A stretch of DNA of 64,000 nucleotides from JBFMCC01 sp037445635 (GTDB taxonomy: Bacteria; Chloroflexota; Anaerolineae; Anaerolineales; Villigracilaceae), in NCBI GenBank assembly GCA_037445635.1, contig JBBIKC010000013.1, forward strand, positions 1-64,000. The letters run 5' to 3'. Shown here one piece after another: positions 50,505 through 57,908 of this stretch (positions within the stretch are counted from its first letter, which is position 1; every line of letters begins with the position of its first letter). The notes under the pieces were generated by a model. That model saw only the letters and a list, made by a program, of their open reading frames with translations, was not told the origin of the DNA and ran no database searches. A program made the position numbers and the translations under genes.

Positions 50505-51169
50505 TCCGGGATCGGCTCCGCAACGTGCAGATAGATCGGCGCCAGCGAAGCCAGTTCGGGAATATCCCCGGCCTGCCAGCGTTCATGGGCCATCTCGGCC
50601 AGAAGAGCCGGGCGGCGCAACGATTGGGCCGGTGAGGCAAGGATGATATTCTTTCGCTTGCGCGCCAGCCGCTGACGTTCGTCCGGGCTCAACTCGCCGA
50701 CGACCAGCGTGGGCCGATGAATGGACTCGGCCAGTTCGTCCGCCGTTGTCGTTCGGGCCGGACCCCCGGCCTGCCAGCCGTTTTCCGAGGCTTTATATCG
50801 CCCGACGGCAATTCGCCCGCGCCCGGCCTGGATGACGGCCACCAGCGGCAGGTCCTGCACCGGTTGTCCCGCGGCGACCACGTCCAGCGTGGGCACGCCG
50901 ATCAGCGGAAGACGGCGCGCCAGCGCGAGCCCCTTGGCGAAGGCCAGTCCCACGCGCAGGCTGGTAAACGAGCCCGGCCCGAGCGCGACGCCCAAGGCCT
51001 GGATCGCGCCCATCGAAAGCCCGGTGCGCGCCAGAAGTCCCGCGAGAGCCGGGGCAAGTTCGGCGGTATGACGCTGGTTGGAAATCCAGGCCATTTCACC
51101 GGTCACCTGCGCCCCGTCATATAGCGCCAGCCCGATGCGGGCGGTGGACGTGTCAATCGCGAGAAGCAT
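50501..51169 (-). CDS. tsaB: tRNA N6-threonylcarbamoyladenosine synthesis protein TsaB
   Basis: A 222-residue protein. MLLAIDTSTARIGLALYDG is the ASKHA-fold start, followed by HTAELAPALAGLLARTGLSMGAIQALGVALGPGSFTSLRVGLAFAKGLALARRLPLIGVPTLD, the TsaB signature (GPGSFTSLRVG). TsaB is the scaffold partner of TsaD in making t6A37 in tRNA. The start overlaps the tsaE stop by 1 base. An open frame continuing to 51328 is a shadow of tsaE. Confidence 0.94.
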   Translation of the reverse strand: MLLAIDTSTARIGLALYDGAQVTGEMAWISNQRHTAELAPALAGLLARTGLSMGAIQALGVALGPGSFTSLRVGLAFAKGLALARRLPLIGVPTLDVVAAGQPVQDLPLVAVIQAGRGRIAVGRYKASENGWQAGGPARTTTADELAESIHRPTLVVGELSPDERQRLARKRKNIILASPAQSLRRPALLAEMAHERWQAGDIPELASLAPIYLHVAEPIPE

Positions 51170-51666
51170 CAGCCTGCTCCAAAGATGGCCCGGCGCAGGC
51201 CGGCGACGAGCGCATCGTAACGCGCGCCGCTGGCCAGCAGGCGCATCTGGCGGTGCTCTTCGGCCACGTGTTCCAGGTTGATAGAAAGCCGCGCGGACGG
51301 GAGAATGTTGCCCAGCCGCTCCGGCCATTCGACCAGCACGGGGCCCTGCGAAAGCATGGCTTCGAGATCGAGCTCTTCGCCTTCAGCCGCCGACTCGATG
51401 CGATAGGCGTCCATGTGGAAAAGCTGCCCGCCGTCGGCGCGGCGGTAGAGATTGACGAGAATGAATGTAGGGCTGGATACCGCGTCCAGCGAGCCCCAGC
51501 CCTGCGCGACGCCCTGCGCGAAGGTCGTTTTGCCGGAGCCCAGTTCGCCTTGCAGGCAAATGAGGTCGCCGGGTTCGAGCAGGCCGCCGAGCCTCATGCC
51601 GATGCGGCGGGTCTGTTCGGGACTGCGGCTGGTGAAGTCGAGGCAATGCTCGTCGAGGATGGGCAT
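51169..51666 (-). CDS. tsaE: tRNA threonylcarbamoyladenosine synthesis ATPase TsaE
   Basis: A 165-residue P-loop protein. CLQGELGSGKTTFAQGVAQGWG has the Walker A at residues 40-47, VSSPTFILVNLYRRADGGQLFHMDAYRI is the TsaE switch/Walker B region, and LVEWPERLGNILP the WPE motif. It drives the TsaBD complex. The -10 TATAAT is only seven bases from the ATG, so the mRNA probably begins at the start codon. Confidence 0.94.
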   Translation of the reverse strand: MPILDEHCLDFTSRSPEQTRRIGMRLGGLLEPGDLICLQGELGSGKTTFAQGVAQGWGSLDAVSSPTFILVNLYRRADGGQLFHMDAYRIESAAEGEELDLEAMLSQGPVLVEWPERLGNILPSARLSINLEHVAEEHRQMRLLASGARYDALVAGLRRAIFGAG

Positions 51667-51668
51667 CG

Positions 51669-51684
51669 GGCAGATTATACTGCC
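51669..51684 (-). promoter_or_regulatory. -10 region of tsaE, leaderless arrangement
   Basis: On the minus strand GGCAGTATAATCTGCC is a 16-base dyad with TATAAT at 51679-51674. The distance from TATAAT to the tsaE ATG (51666) is seven bases, the normal distance to the transcription start. A TTGCGG 15 bases upstream is a weak -35. The same 16 bases stand before the prephenate dehydrogenase gene. Confidence 0.6.
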
Positions 51685-52874
51685 TCGCGCGCCGCCGCAA
51701 TCGACTCGGCGTAAAGTTTGGCCAGCGCGCCCACCTGCGACTCGATCGAGAATTTATGGCTGAGTTCGGACGAGTTGCGGCCGAAGGCGCGCCGCAGCGC
51801 GGGATTATCCAGAAGCCGAGAGACGGCCGCGCTGAAGGCGTCCACATCCATAGGCGTGGCAAAGCCATTCGTCGCTTCTTCCAGAATGCCTTCGAAGGCG
51901 TCGTCCCACACGGCAACGACCGGAAGTCCCGAAGCGATGGCTTCCACCATCGCCAGACATTGGGTCTCGGTGGTTGAGGCGGAGAGGAACACTTCGGCAT
52001 CATGCAGAAGGCCCGGCAGTTCGGCGCGGTTCACGACACCCAGGAAATGGATGCGCCCGCCGAAGCCGGTGGCCGCGGCCTGCGCTTCCAGTTTGGCGCG
52101 GGCGTTGCCGTCTCCGGCCAGGACGAAGTGGGCGCGGTCGTCCTGCGCGGCCACCCGCGCGAAGGCCTCGATCAAAAAGTCCACGCGCTTTTCCGCGCCG
52201 AGCCGACCAACGTAGAGAAGCAGGCGCGCGTCGGCATCCAGCCCGAGCCGCCGCCTGAACGTCCCCGGCGCTTTCGCCTTCTGGAAACTGCTCAGGTCGA
52301 TCCCGTTGGGGATGACGTGAATCGGGCGGCGCACTTTCTGCGCGAGGAGCATCCGCTCGAACTTGGGCGAGGGCACCACGATCTGACTGCCGAGGTTGGT
52401 GGTGGCCGTGCTGAACCAGCGCGCCGCGCGGCGAATCACGGGCGTCCCGCCGACGACTTTGATGTAATGGGTATAGTCGGTGATCGAGGTGTGGTACGTG
52501 TAGATCAACGGCAGACTGCGCGCCGAGGCGGTGATGTACGCCAGCAGGCCCACCGTCAGCGGGCTGTGCGCGTGCAGGACGTCGAAGCGGCTGCGATGCA
52601 GGGACCAGGTGGTGCGCGGCGTGCCCGGCACGGCAACGTAGATGGGCGGTTTGTTGATGTACTTCAGGGACGGGATGCGATAGACTTTCGGCTCTTTATC
52701 CTGATAGCCGGGGAAGCGCGGCGCGAACACGATCACTTCGTGGCCGGCCTCGCGCAGACCCTGCACCACGAGTTGCAGGGAGACCGCCACGCCGTTAACC
52801 TGGGGCGCGTATGTATCAGTGAACATGCCGATCCGCATGGGGCCATGATGACTGTTTCCCGAATGAGCGGCCAT
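51675..52874 (-). CDS. family 4 glycosyltransferase (GDP-mannose-dependent alpha-mannosyltransferase-like)
   Basis: A 399-residue GT-B protein. MRIGMFTDTYAPQVNGVAVSLQLVVQGL near residues 13-40, LHAHSPLTVGLLAYI, IHVIPNGIDLSSF, LLYVGRLGAEKRVDFLIEAFARV, FVLAGDGNARAKLE, IHFLGVVNRAELPGLLHDAEVFLSASTTETQCLAMVEAIASGLPVVAVWDDAFEG are as in PimB/MgtA-like mannosyl- and glucosyltransferases of glycolipid synthesis. The N-terminal MAAHSGNSHHGP is kept because AGGAG lies five bases before its ATG. It precedes tsaE by eight bases and may be in the same transcript. Confidence 0.87.
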   Translation of the reverse strand: MAAHSGNSHHGPMRIGMFTDTYAPQVNGVAVSLQLVVQGLREAGHEVIVFAPRFPGYQDKEPKVYRIPSLKYINKPPIYVAVPGTPRTTWSLHRSRFDVLHAHSPLTVGLLAYITASARSLPLIYTYHTSITDYTHYIKVVGGTPVIRRAARWFSTATTNLGSQIVVPSPKFERMLLAQKVRRPIHVIPNGIDLSSFQKAKAPGTFRRRLGLDADARLLLYVGRLGAEKRVDFLIEAFARVAAQDDRAHFVLAGDGNARAKLEAQAAATGFGGRIHFLGVVNRAELPGLLHDAEVFLSASTTETQCLAMVEAIASGLPVVAVWDDAFEGILEEATNGFATPMDVDAFSAAVSRLLDNPALRRAFGRNSSELSHKFSIESQVGALAKLYAESIAAAREAV

Positions 52875-52884
52875 GAATCTCCTG

Positions 52885-53106
52885 TCACGTCTTCGAAGAG
52901 GTTTCGGATTTCACGGACGGGTCGAACGGCGTAATCGTCTTGGCGCGGCGCATCAGTTCGCGGCGGGTGAGCATTACGCGCCGCCCGCAGACGCGGCACT
53001 CCAGGCCGATGTCCGCGCCCAGACGCGTCACCGTCCATTCGTATGATCCGCACGGATGCGGTTTTCTCATACGGACCAGGTCCTTCACTTGCAAGTCTGG
53101 GAGCAT
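52885..53106 (-). CDS. DUF951 protein
   Basis: A 73-residue protein: MLPDLQVKDLVRMRKPHPCGSYEW, TRLGADIGLECRVCGRRVMLTRRELMRRAKTI. The KPHPCGS.EW..TR.GADI..EC..CGR.VML.R pattern is the DUF951 family, with CxxC able to hold zinc. In studied relatives the gene often accompanies ychF or rpsF; its role is not established. The frame is open further upstream, but TATAAT at 53118-53113 is six bases before the ATG, so that extension cannot be translated from this promoter. Confidence 0.85.
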   Translation of the reverse strand: MLPDLQVKDLVRMRKPHPCGSYEWTVTRLGADIGLECRVCGRRVMLTRRELMRRAKTITPFDPSVKSETSSKT

Positions 53107-53118
53107 GTTGGGATTATA
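53107..53118 (-). promoter_or_regulatory. -10 region of the DUF951 gene, leaderless arrangement
   Basis: TATAAT on the minus strand at 53118-53113 followed by CCCAAC and the ATG at 53106. The transcription start should fall on the A of ATG. No clear -35 was seen. The other strand of this 74-base gap serves the phosphoribosyltransferase gene (possible GATAAACT at 53145-53152). Confidence 0.5.
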
Positions 53119-53180
53119 CTCCGCCCGCGAAGCGATTGTGATGTGATAAACTAGCGTCAATCTGTTCCCCGGAGTCTCCC

Positions 53181-53729
53181 ATGTCCCGCGAAACCTACGC
53201 CATCGAAATCGCCGGTCTCAAACGCGAATTGCGCCTGTTCGAGATCAAGCCCGGACTGCGCATTGCCATCCTCAACATTCTGGGCGACACGGAACTGGTG
53301 CAGGCCTGCGCCCGAGAACTGGGAAAGCGCCTCAACGGCCTGGACTTCGACCTGATCGTCTCGGCCGAGGCCAAATCCATCCCCCTGGCCTACGCGCTGG
53401 CCGTGGAGACGAAGAAGCCGTACGTGATTCTGCGCAAGACGTACAAGCCGTACATGGGCGATGCCGTCAAGGCCGAGACTCTCTCGATCACCACCGGCCA
53501 GCCGCAGGTTTTGATTCTGGACGAAAAAGACCGCGAGACCGTCAAAGGGAAAAAGGTGCTCGTCGTGGACGATGTGATCAGCACCGGCTCCACCCTGCAA
53601 GGGATGCACATGGTGCTCGACAAAGCCGGGGCGAAAGTGGTCCGCGAGGCCGCGATCCTCACCGAGGGCGACCGCGCCCAATGGGAGAACATCGTCTCAC
53701 TCGGACATTTGCCGCTGTTCACCGATTGA
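53181..53729 (+). CDS. type I phosphoribosyltransferase (adenine PRT-like)
   Basis: A 182-residue protein. GDTELVQACARELGKRL, FDLIVSAEAKSIPLAYALA, PYVILRKTYKPYMGDAV and KVLVVDDVISTGSTLQGM, where VVDDVISTGST (near residues 129-139) is the PRPP-binding motif, define the type I family. The layout resembles adenine or xanthine phosphoribosyltransferases used in purine salvage. A GGAG lies eight bases before the ATG. Its 3' end overlaps the convergent GIY-YIG gene by 11 bases. Confidence 0.87.
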   Translation: MSRETYAIEIAGLKRELRLFEIKPGLRIAILNILGDTELVQACARELGKRLNGLDFDLIVSAEAKSIPLAYALAVETKKPYVILRKTYKPYMGDAVKAETLSITTGQPQVLILDEKDRETVKGKKVLVVDDVISTGSTLQGMHMVLDKAGAKVVREAAILTEGDRAQWENIVSLGHLPLFTD

Positions 53730-53967
53730 TGCGAATCAATTTTTTCTTTTCCTCGCGGGCCATTGCTTTGATGGCCCGTTCCCTTTTCATCGCCCCCGTG
53801 CGGTCGGGCAACTCTTCCACATAGACCAGTTTCACCGGCCGCCGCGTCCGTGTGTAACGCGAGCCGCGTCCGGCATTGTGCTGGCTCTCGCGGCGCGGCG
53901 GATCGGTCGTCCAGCCGGTGTAAAGCGTCCCGTCGGCACATTCGAGAATATAGCAGTAAAACGGCAT
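53719..53967 (-). CDS. GIY-YIG nuclease-domain protein
   Basis: An 82-residue protein of the UPF0213/YhbQ type. CYILECADGTLYTGWTTDPPRRESQHNAGRGSRYTRTRRPVKLVYVEELPDRTGAMKRERAIK shows the YIL...LYTG pair, the conserved Arg (PPRRE..H), Y..T..P..LVY.E and the final Glu/Lys region. Its role in repair or RNA processing is not established. It is convergent and overlapping with the phosphoribosyltransferase and abuts the prephenate dehydrogenase start at 53967. Confidence 0.9.
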   Translation of the reverse strand: MPFYCYILECADGTLYTGWTTDPPRRESQHNAGRGSRYTRTRRPVKLVYVEELPDRTGAMKRERAIKAMAREEKKKLIRINR

Positions 53968-54968
53968 TACTTCTTTTTCTTCTTATCCAGGTTGGGGGCG
54001 AGCAACGTGCCGAGAAAAGTCTGTTGCATGCGTTCGCCGAAGGAGGGGACTTTGATCTCCTCGAATTCCTCACCCGCCCATGCCGCGCTCAGGCGCTCGT
54101 TGAGCCAGGTGAGGCCGCCCTCATAAGCCAGGTTGATGCGTTCCGCGAGTTCGTCATCGGATTGATCCACGTTCGCGCGCAAATGCTGGAGCGCGGAAAT
54201 GGCGTTATCCAGCACGCGCAGGACGTTGACGCGGTTATTCAGCACGGCCTCGCGCAAGGACTCGGCCTGGTCGTGATAGAGCGCGGCCGCGGCGGTCATT
54301 GCATACGGACGCCCGGCCAGTTTGCGCGCTTCCTTCCAGCCCGGCTGATCCACCGTGGCTTCCAGGAATCCCACCGAAAGCAACTGCGGCAGAGTGTGCA
54401 GGGCGGCCATGATGCCGTCCGCTTCGACGGGATCGGCGAACATGGGCGAAGCCCCCAGCAGTTCCAGCAGGTCAGTCGTTTTCTTGACGGCCTTCTCGGT
54501 CGCGCCGCTGGAGGGACAAACCAGGAACACCCCCTCTTTGAACAGGTCGGCGCGGGCGTAACGCGGCCCGGCTCCGAGGTCCAGCAAATGATCGGGGCCG
54601 ATGGAGGGCACCAGTCCCACGTGGAAACGTCCCGCCGGGAGCAGTTCCTTCACCCAGCCCGCGACGATTCCCTTGAGAGGCGCGGTGTCCACGACCAGCG
54701 CGTCCTCTTTCAGGTCCGGCGCGATGATCTCCAGAGTCTCGCGCAATTCGTTCAACGGAACGGCCAGCACCACCAGTTCCGCGCCGCGCACCGAGGCGGG
54801 CAGGTTCAGGTGCACTTCGTCCACCGCGCCTTTGGCCTGCGCCTCTCTGGCAACGGCCGGCTTTTTATCGTGCCCGACGCGCTTGATCGCCTCTTTGTAC
54901 GGTTCCAGCGCCAGCCCAATGGATGCGCCGATCTGCCCGAGACCGATGATGGAAATTTGAACAGCCAT
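53967..54968 (-). CDS. prephenate dehydrogenase family protein
   Basis: A 333-residue protein. VQISIIGLGQIGASIGLALEP is the NAD loop, followed by ELVVLAVPLNELRETLEIIAPDLKEDALVVDTAPLKGIV, FHVGLVPSIGPDH, and an all-alpha C-terminal part (VEADGIMAALHTLPQLLSVGFLEAT). The order is as in TyrA-like dehydrogenases, but the usual HPM(F/A)G catalytic His block is replaced by GLVPSIGPDH, so the true reaction may differ. Nothing else of the aromatic pathway is nearby. The tail ends in six lysines. Confidence 0.75.
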   Translation of the reverse strand: MAVQISIIGLGQIGASIGLALEPYKEAIKRVGHDKKPAVAREAQAKGAVDEVHLNLPASVRGAELVVLAVPLNELRETLEIIAPDLKEDALVVDTAPLKGIVAGWVKELLPAGRFHVGLVPSIGPDHLLDLGAGPRYARADLFKEGVFLVCPSSGATEKAVKKTTDLLELLGASPMFADPVEADGIMAALHTLPQLLSVGFLEATVDQPGWKEARKLAGRPYAMTAAAALYHDQAESLREAVLNNRVNVLRVLDNAISALQHLRANVDQSDDELAERINLAYEGGLTWLNERLSAAWAGEEFEEIKVPSFGERMQQTFLGTLLAPNLDKKKKK

Positions 54969-54983
54969 GGAATTCCTCTCAAG

Positions 54984-55000
54984 ATGAGATAGGCAGATTA
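54984..55000 (-). promoter_or_regulatory. -10 region of the prephenate dehydrogenase-like gene
   Basis: GGCAGTATAATCTGCC on the minus strand, identical to the 16 bases before tsaE, about 15 bases upstream of the ATG at 54968 and followed by GAGAGGAATTCC, which contains the ribosome site. Confidence 0.55.
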
Positions 55001-55025
55001 TACTGCCTCCATCCCCCGGAATCGT

Positions 55026-55054
55026 GAGAGCCAGGGACGCCGACCCTGGCTCTC
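55026..55054. other. perfect 11-bp stem without T-tract in a divergent gap
   Basis: GAGAGCCAGGG-ACGCCGA-CCCTGGCTCTC lies between two divergent genes, so a terminator is not expected. It is followed on the plus strand by AAAGGAGGAGAAG, a strong ribosome-site-like sequence with no reading frame after it. The rest of the 232-base gap (54969-55200) shows TATATT near 55090 and no frame. Confidence 0.5.
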
Positions 55055-55200
55055 GCTTGAAAGGAGGAGAAGAGAAATCACCTTACGACGCTATATTAGC
55101 ATTGTTGTCCTAATCGTACTTGACGCCAAACCTACGCTTGCCCTACGATTGTTCGACAACTTGCAGGGTTGTTAAGGGAAATGCCCGTTTTGGAGGCAGA

Positions 55201-55722
55201 ATGCGCGCAGAACTCCCAATTTTCATCGGCTCGGCCCGCACGCCGCTGGGCATCTTCTGGATGGGAATGTCCGAGAACGGACTGGCGGCTGTGGAATGGG
55301 ATGACAGCAAGGCGGACTTCGACCGTTACCTGATCAAACGACTCAAGCGGCCGGTCATCGCGGACCCCGCGCGGGTGGCGGCGGCGCTTCGCGAACTGGA
55401 CGAGTATCTGCGCGGCGCCCGAAGGACCTTTTCCCTCCCGATTGACTGGGACTTGCTCCGTCCCTTTCAGCGGGAGGTGCTGAAACTGGTTTATGCCATT
55501 CCGCGCGGCGAGACGCGCACCTACAGCGAGATCGCGCACCAGCTGCGACGCCCGCGCGCGGCGCGCGCCGTCGGACGCGCCAACGCAACCAACCCGATGC
55601 CGATTGTGATTCCCTGCCATCGCGTCATCGGCGCGGACGGCAAACTGCACGGCTACGGCGGCGGGGAAGGTCTGAAAACGAAAGCATGGTTGCTCAAATT
55701 GGAAGGAGCAGTGATCGCATGA
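55201..55722 (+). CDS. ogt: methylated-DNA-[protein]-cysteine S-methyltransferase
   Basis: A 173-residue suicide repair protein. The active-site Cys139 is in IPCHRVIG. Before it are PFQREVLKLVYAIPRGETRTYSEIAHQL (helix-turn-helix with the RGETRTYSEIA motif) and ARAVGRANATNPMPI (Arg finger and N-x-x-P). After it, HGYGGGEGLKTKAWLLKLE completes the family. It repairs O6-alkylguanine. The ATG at 55201 has GGAGG four bases upstream, which rules out earlier starts in the open frame. The stop overlaps the next gene by ATGA. Confidence 0.94.
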   Translation: MRAELPIFIGSARTPLGIFWMGMSENGLAAVEWDDSKADFDRYLIKRLKRPVIADPARVAAALRELDEYLRGARRTFSLPIDWDLLRPFQREVLKLVYAIPRGETRTYSEIAHQLRRPRAARAVGRANATNPMPIVIPCHRVIGADGKLHGYGGGEGLKTKAWLLKLEGAVIA

Positions 55723-56930
55723 GTCGCCCTGTGTCGAGGAAGCAACGACTGAAGTCGTTACTACGAAATTATACAAGAGGTCTATTTGTAATTTTGATCC
55801 TCGCAGCCTGCGCGCCGCAGGTCACTCCAACGGACATTCCGACAATCCCTCCCATCGAACCTCCAACTGCCTTGCCCCCTGCGACAGAAACGACAGTCCC
55901 ACCGACAGAAACGCCGCTACCATCGAGTGAAATACCCCTCCCACCGCCCGGCAGCCTCTATCACGGGGTCTATCCCGGCGGAATCACCGGCGAGGAAAGC
56001 GACTTGACGATCAACGACCTGCGCTCCTACGAAGAGACCGTCGGCAAGACCGCGGTCTGGGTGTACTTCTCGCACAACTGGTACGAAGGGCGCGGGTTCC
56101 CGCTCGAAACGGTCACATGGATTCGCGAGGCGGGCAGTATCCCGTATATCCGCATGATGTTGCGCTCCAGCGCGGAGCAGGACATGGCCGAGCCGCTCTT
56201 CACGCTGCAGGCCATCATTGACGGCCAATTCGACGAAGATTTGCGCGCCTGGTGCGACGCGGCGCGCGATTCTGAATCGCCTCTGCTGGCCGAGTTCGGT
56301 ACAGAGATGAACGGCGAATGGTTTTCGTGGAACGGCGTCTGGAACGGCGGCGGCGCGGCAAACGGCTACGGCGACGCGGACCAGCCCGACGGTCCCGAAC
56401 GCTTTCGGGACGCGTATCGTCACATCGTCCAGTCCTGCCGCGAGGCGGGCGCGGACAACATCACCTGGGTCTTTCACGTCAACGCGGACGACTGGCCCGC
56501 CGTCGAGTGGAATCGCTTCGAGAATTACTATCCCGGCGGCGAATGGATTGATTGGGTGGCAGTCAGCGTGTACGGCGCGCAGACGCCCGAAGACGATTAC
56601 TGGGACAGTTTCAGCGGCTACATGGATTCAGCCTACGCGCGGCTCGATCAACTTGCCCCCGATAAGCCGGTCATTCTCGCCGAGTTCGGCGTGACCAAGA
56701 ACAATCCGCTCGGCGACCAGGCTGTCTGGGCGCGCGCCGCGCTGGAGGACATTACGTCCTTCCGTTCGCCGCGGCTGATCGGCTTCTCGTGGTGGAACGA
56801 ATGGTGGCAGAACGACGACATCCCCGCCCACGACACCACCATGCGCGTGCAGGACAACCCCGAACTGGCGGCGGTGTTCCAGGAACTGGTCGGGGACAAC
56901 TCGATTGTGCTGGGCAGGGTCACGCCGTGA
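55719..56930 (+). CDS. GH26-like glycoside hydrolase, secreted lipoprotein
   Basis: A 403-residue protein. A signal peptide ends in the lipobox ILAAC (Cys31), followed by a Pro/Thr-rich linker (residues 33-78). The catalytic domain has TEMNGEWFSW with Glu196 in the acid/base position of family 26 (EMNG-x-W) and VILAEFG with Glu322 in the nucleophile position, plus DNITWVFHVN. It is thus a membrane-anchored beta-mannanase-like or related hydrolase acting outside the cell. Whether it acts on the cell's own polymer or on food glycans is open. The start is set by AAGGAG ten bases upstream. Confidence 0.83.
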   Translation: MSRPVSRKQRLKSLLRNYTRGLFVILILAACAPQVTPTDIPTIPPIEPPTALPPATETTVPPTETPLPSSEIPLPPPGSLYHGVYPGGITGEESDLTINDLRSYEETVGKTAVWVYFSHNWYEGRGFPLETVTWIREAGSIPYIRMMLRSSAEQDMAEPLFTLQAIIDGQFDEDLRAWCDAARDSESPLLAEFGTEMNGEWFSWNGVWNGGGAANGYGDADQPDGPERFRDAYRHIVQSCREAGADNITWVFHVNADDWPAVEWNRFENYYPGGEWIDWVAVSVYGAQTPEDDYWDSFSGYMDSAYARLDQLAPDKPVILAEFGVTKNNPLGDQAVWARAALEDITSFRSPRLIGFSWWNEWWQNDDIPAHDTTMRVQDNPELAAVFQELVGDNSIVLGRVTP

Positions 56931-56999
56931 GGCGAGGAAAGAAAGATTCACGCGGCCTCGTCCAACTTGCGTTGTTGCTTTAATGGCGATATGCAAAAC

Positions 57000-57014
57000 A
57001 AGGAGAATGGATTG
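57000..57014 (+). promoter_or_regulatory. ribosome site favouring a TTG start
   Basis: AAGGAG, six spacer bases and TTG. The upstream in-frame ATG at 56991 would place this site inside the coding region. Confidence 0.5.
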
Positions 57015-57908
57015 AAAACCAAACACTGGATCGTTTTTGTCCTGCTCGGCCTCATCTGGGGTTCGTCCTTCCTGTGGATCAAGATCGGCGTGCAGGAGAT
57101 CGGGCCGATGGCGCTGGTGGCTTTCCGCATGTTGTTCGGCGCGTTGTCCGCCATCGCGATCGGGGCGTTCATGAAAGTCAACTGGCCGCGCGACCGCAAG
57201 ACCTGGCTGACCTTTGCCATCATCGGCCCGGCCAGCCTCGCCATCCCCATCTTCTTCATCTCGTGGGGCGAGCAGACCATTGATTCGGCGGTAGCGGCCA
57301 TCCTCAACGCTACCGTGCCGCTGTTTACCATCGTCATCGCCCATTACTCCCTGCACGATGACAAGATGACCGTGCCGAAGGTGCTCGGCCTGCTAATCGG
57401 CTTCGCGGGTGTGGTGATTCTGCTCAGCAAAGACTTGATGGCCGGCGCGCACAGTTCCGCCATCGGACAGGCGGCGGTGATCCTGGCCTCGCTTTTCTAC
57501 GCGGGCAGCGCGGTGGCAGCGCGTAAATTCACCCAGCATGTGGAGGGTGTGGCGCGCGGCGCCATGCCGCTCATCACCTCCACGATCTTTATGTGGATCA
57601 TTGCACCGCTGGTGGAAAAGCCCTTCCTCGTTCCCGCATTGCCCATTACCTGGGTGGCCGCGCTGTGGCTGGGCGTGCTCGGCTCGGGACTGGCGATGAT
57701 CATGTTCTATTACCTGCTTCACGAGATCGGCCCCACGCGCGCTTCGCTGGTGACCTACCTCTTTCCAGTCGGCGGTGTGATTCTCGGCGTCATCTTTCTC
57801 GATGAGCGCCTGTCCTGGCAGTTGCTGGCAGGCACGATCCTGATCATTTCGAGTCTTGCAGTTGTCAACCGGCAGCCGAAGAGACAAATCGCGGAACAAC
57901 AGGGATGA
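57012..57908 (+). CDS. EamA/DMT family transporter
   Basis: A protein of about 298 residues with ten membrane segments in two EamA halves: HWIVFVLLGLIWGSSFLWIKIGVQEIGPMALVAFRMLFGALSAIAIG opens the first and ASLFYAGSAVAARKF, GPTRASLVTYLFPVGGVILGVIFLDERLSWQLLAGTILII closes the second. The substrate is unknown. A perfect AAGGAG lies six bases before a TTG at 57012, so TTG is preferred as start; an ATG at 56991 is in frame seven codons earlier but has no ribosome site. It overlaps era by 4 bases. Confidence 0.85.
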   Translation: MKTKHWIVFVLLGLIWGSSFLWIKIGVQEIGPMALVAFRMLFGALSAIAIGAFMKVNWPRDRKTWLTFAIIGPASLAIPIFFISWGEQTIDSAVAAILNATVPLFTIVIAHYSLHDDKMTVPKVLGLLIGFAGVVILLSKDLMAGAHSSAIGQAAVILASLFYAGSAVAARKFTQHVEGVARGAMPLITSTIFMWIIAPLVEKPFLVPALPITWVAALWLGVLGSGLAMIMFYYLLHEIGPTRASLVTYLFPVGGVILGVIFLDERLSWQLLAGTILIISSLAVVNRQPKRQIAEQQG

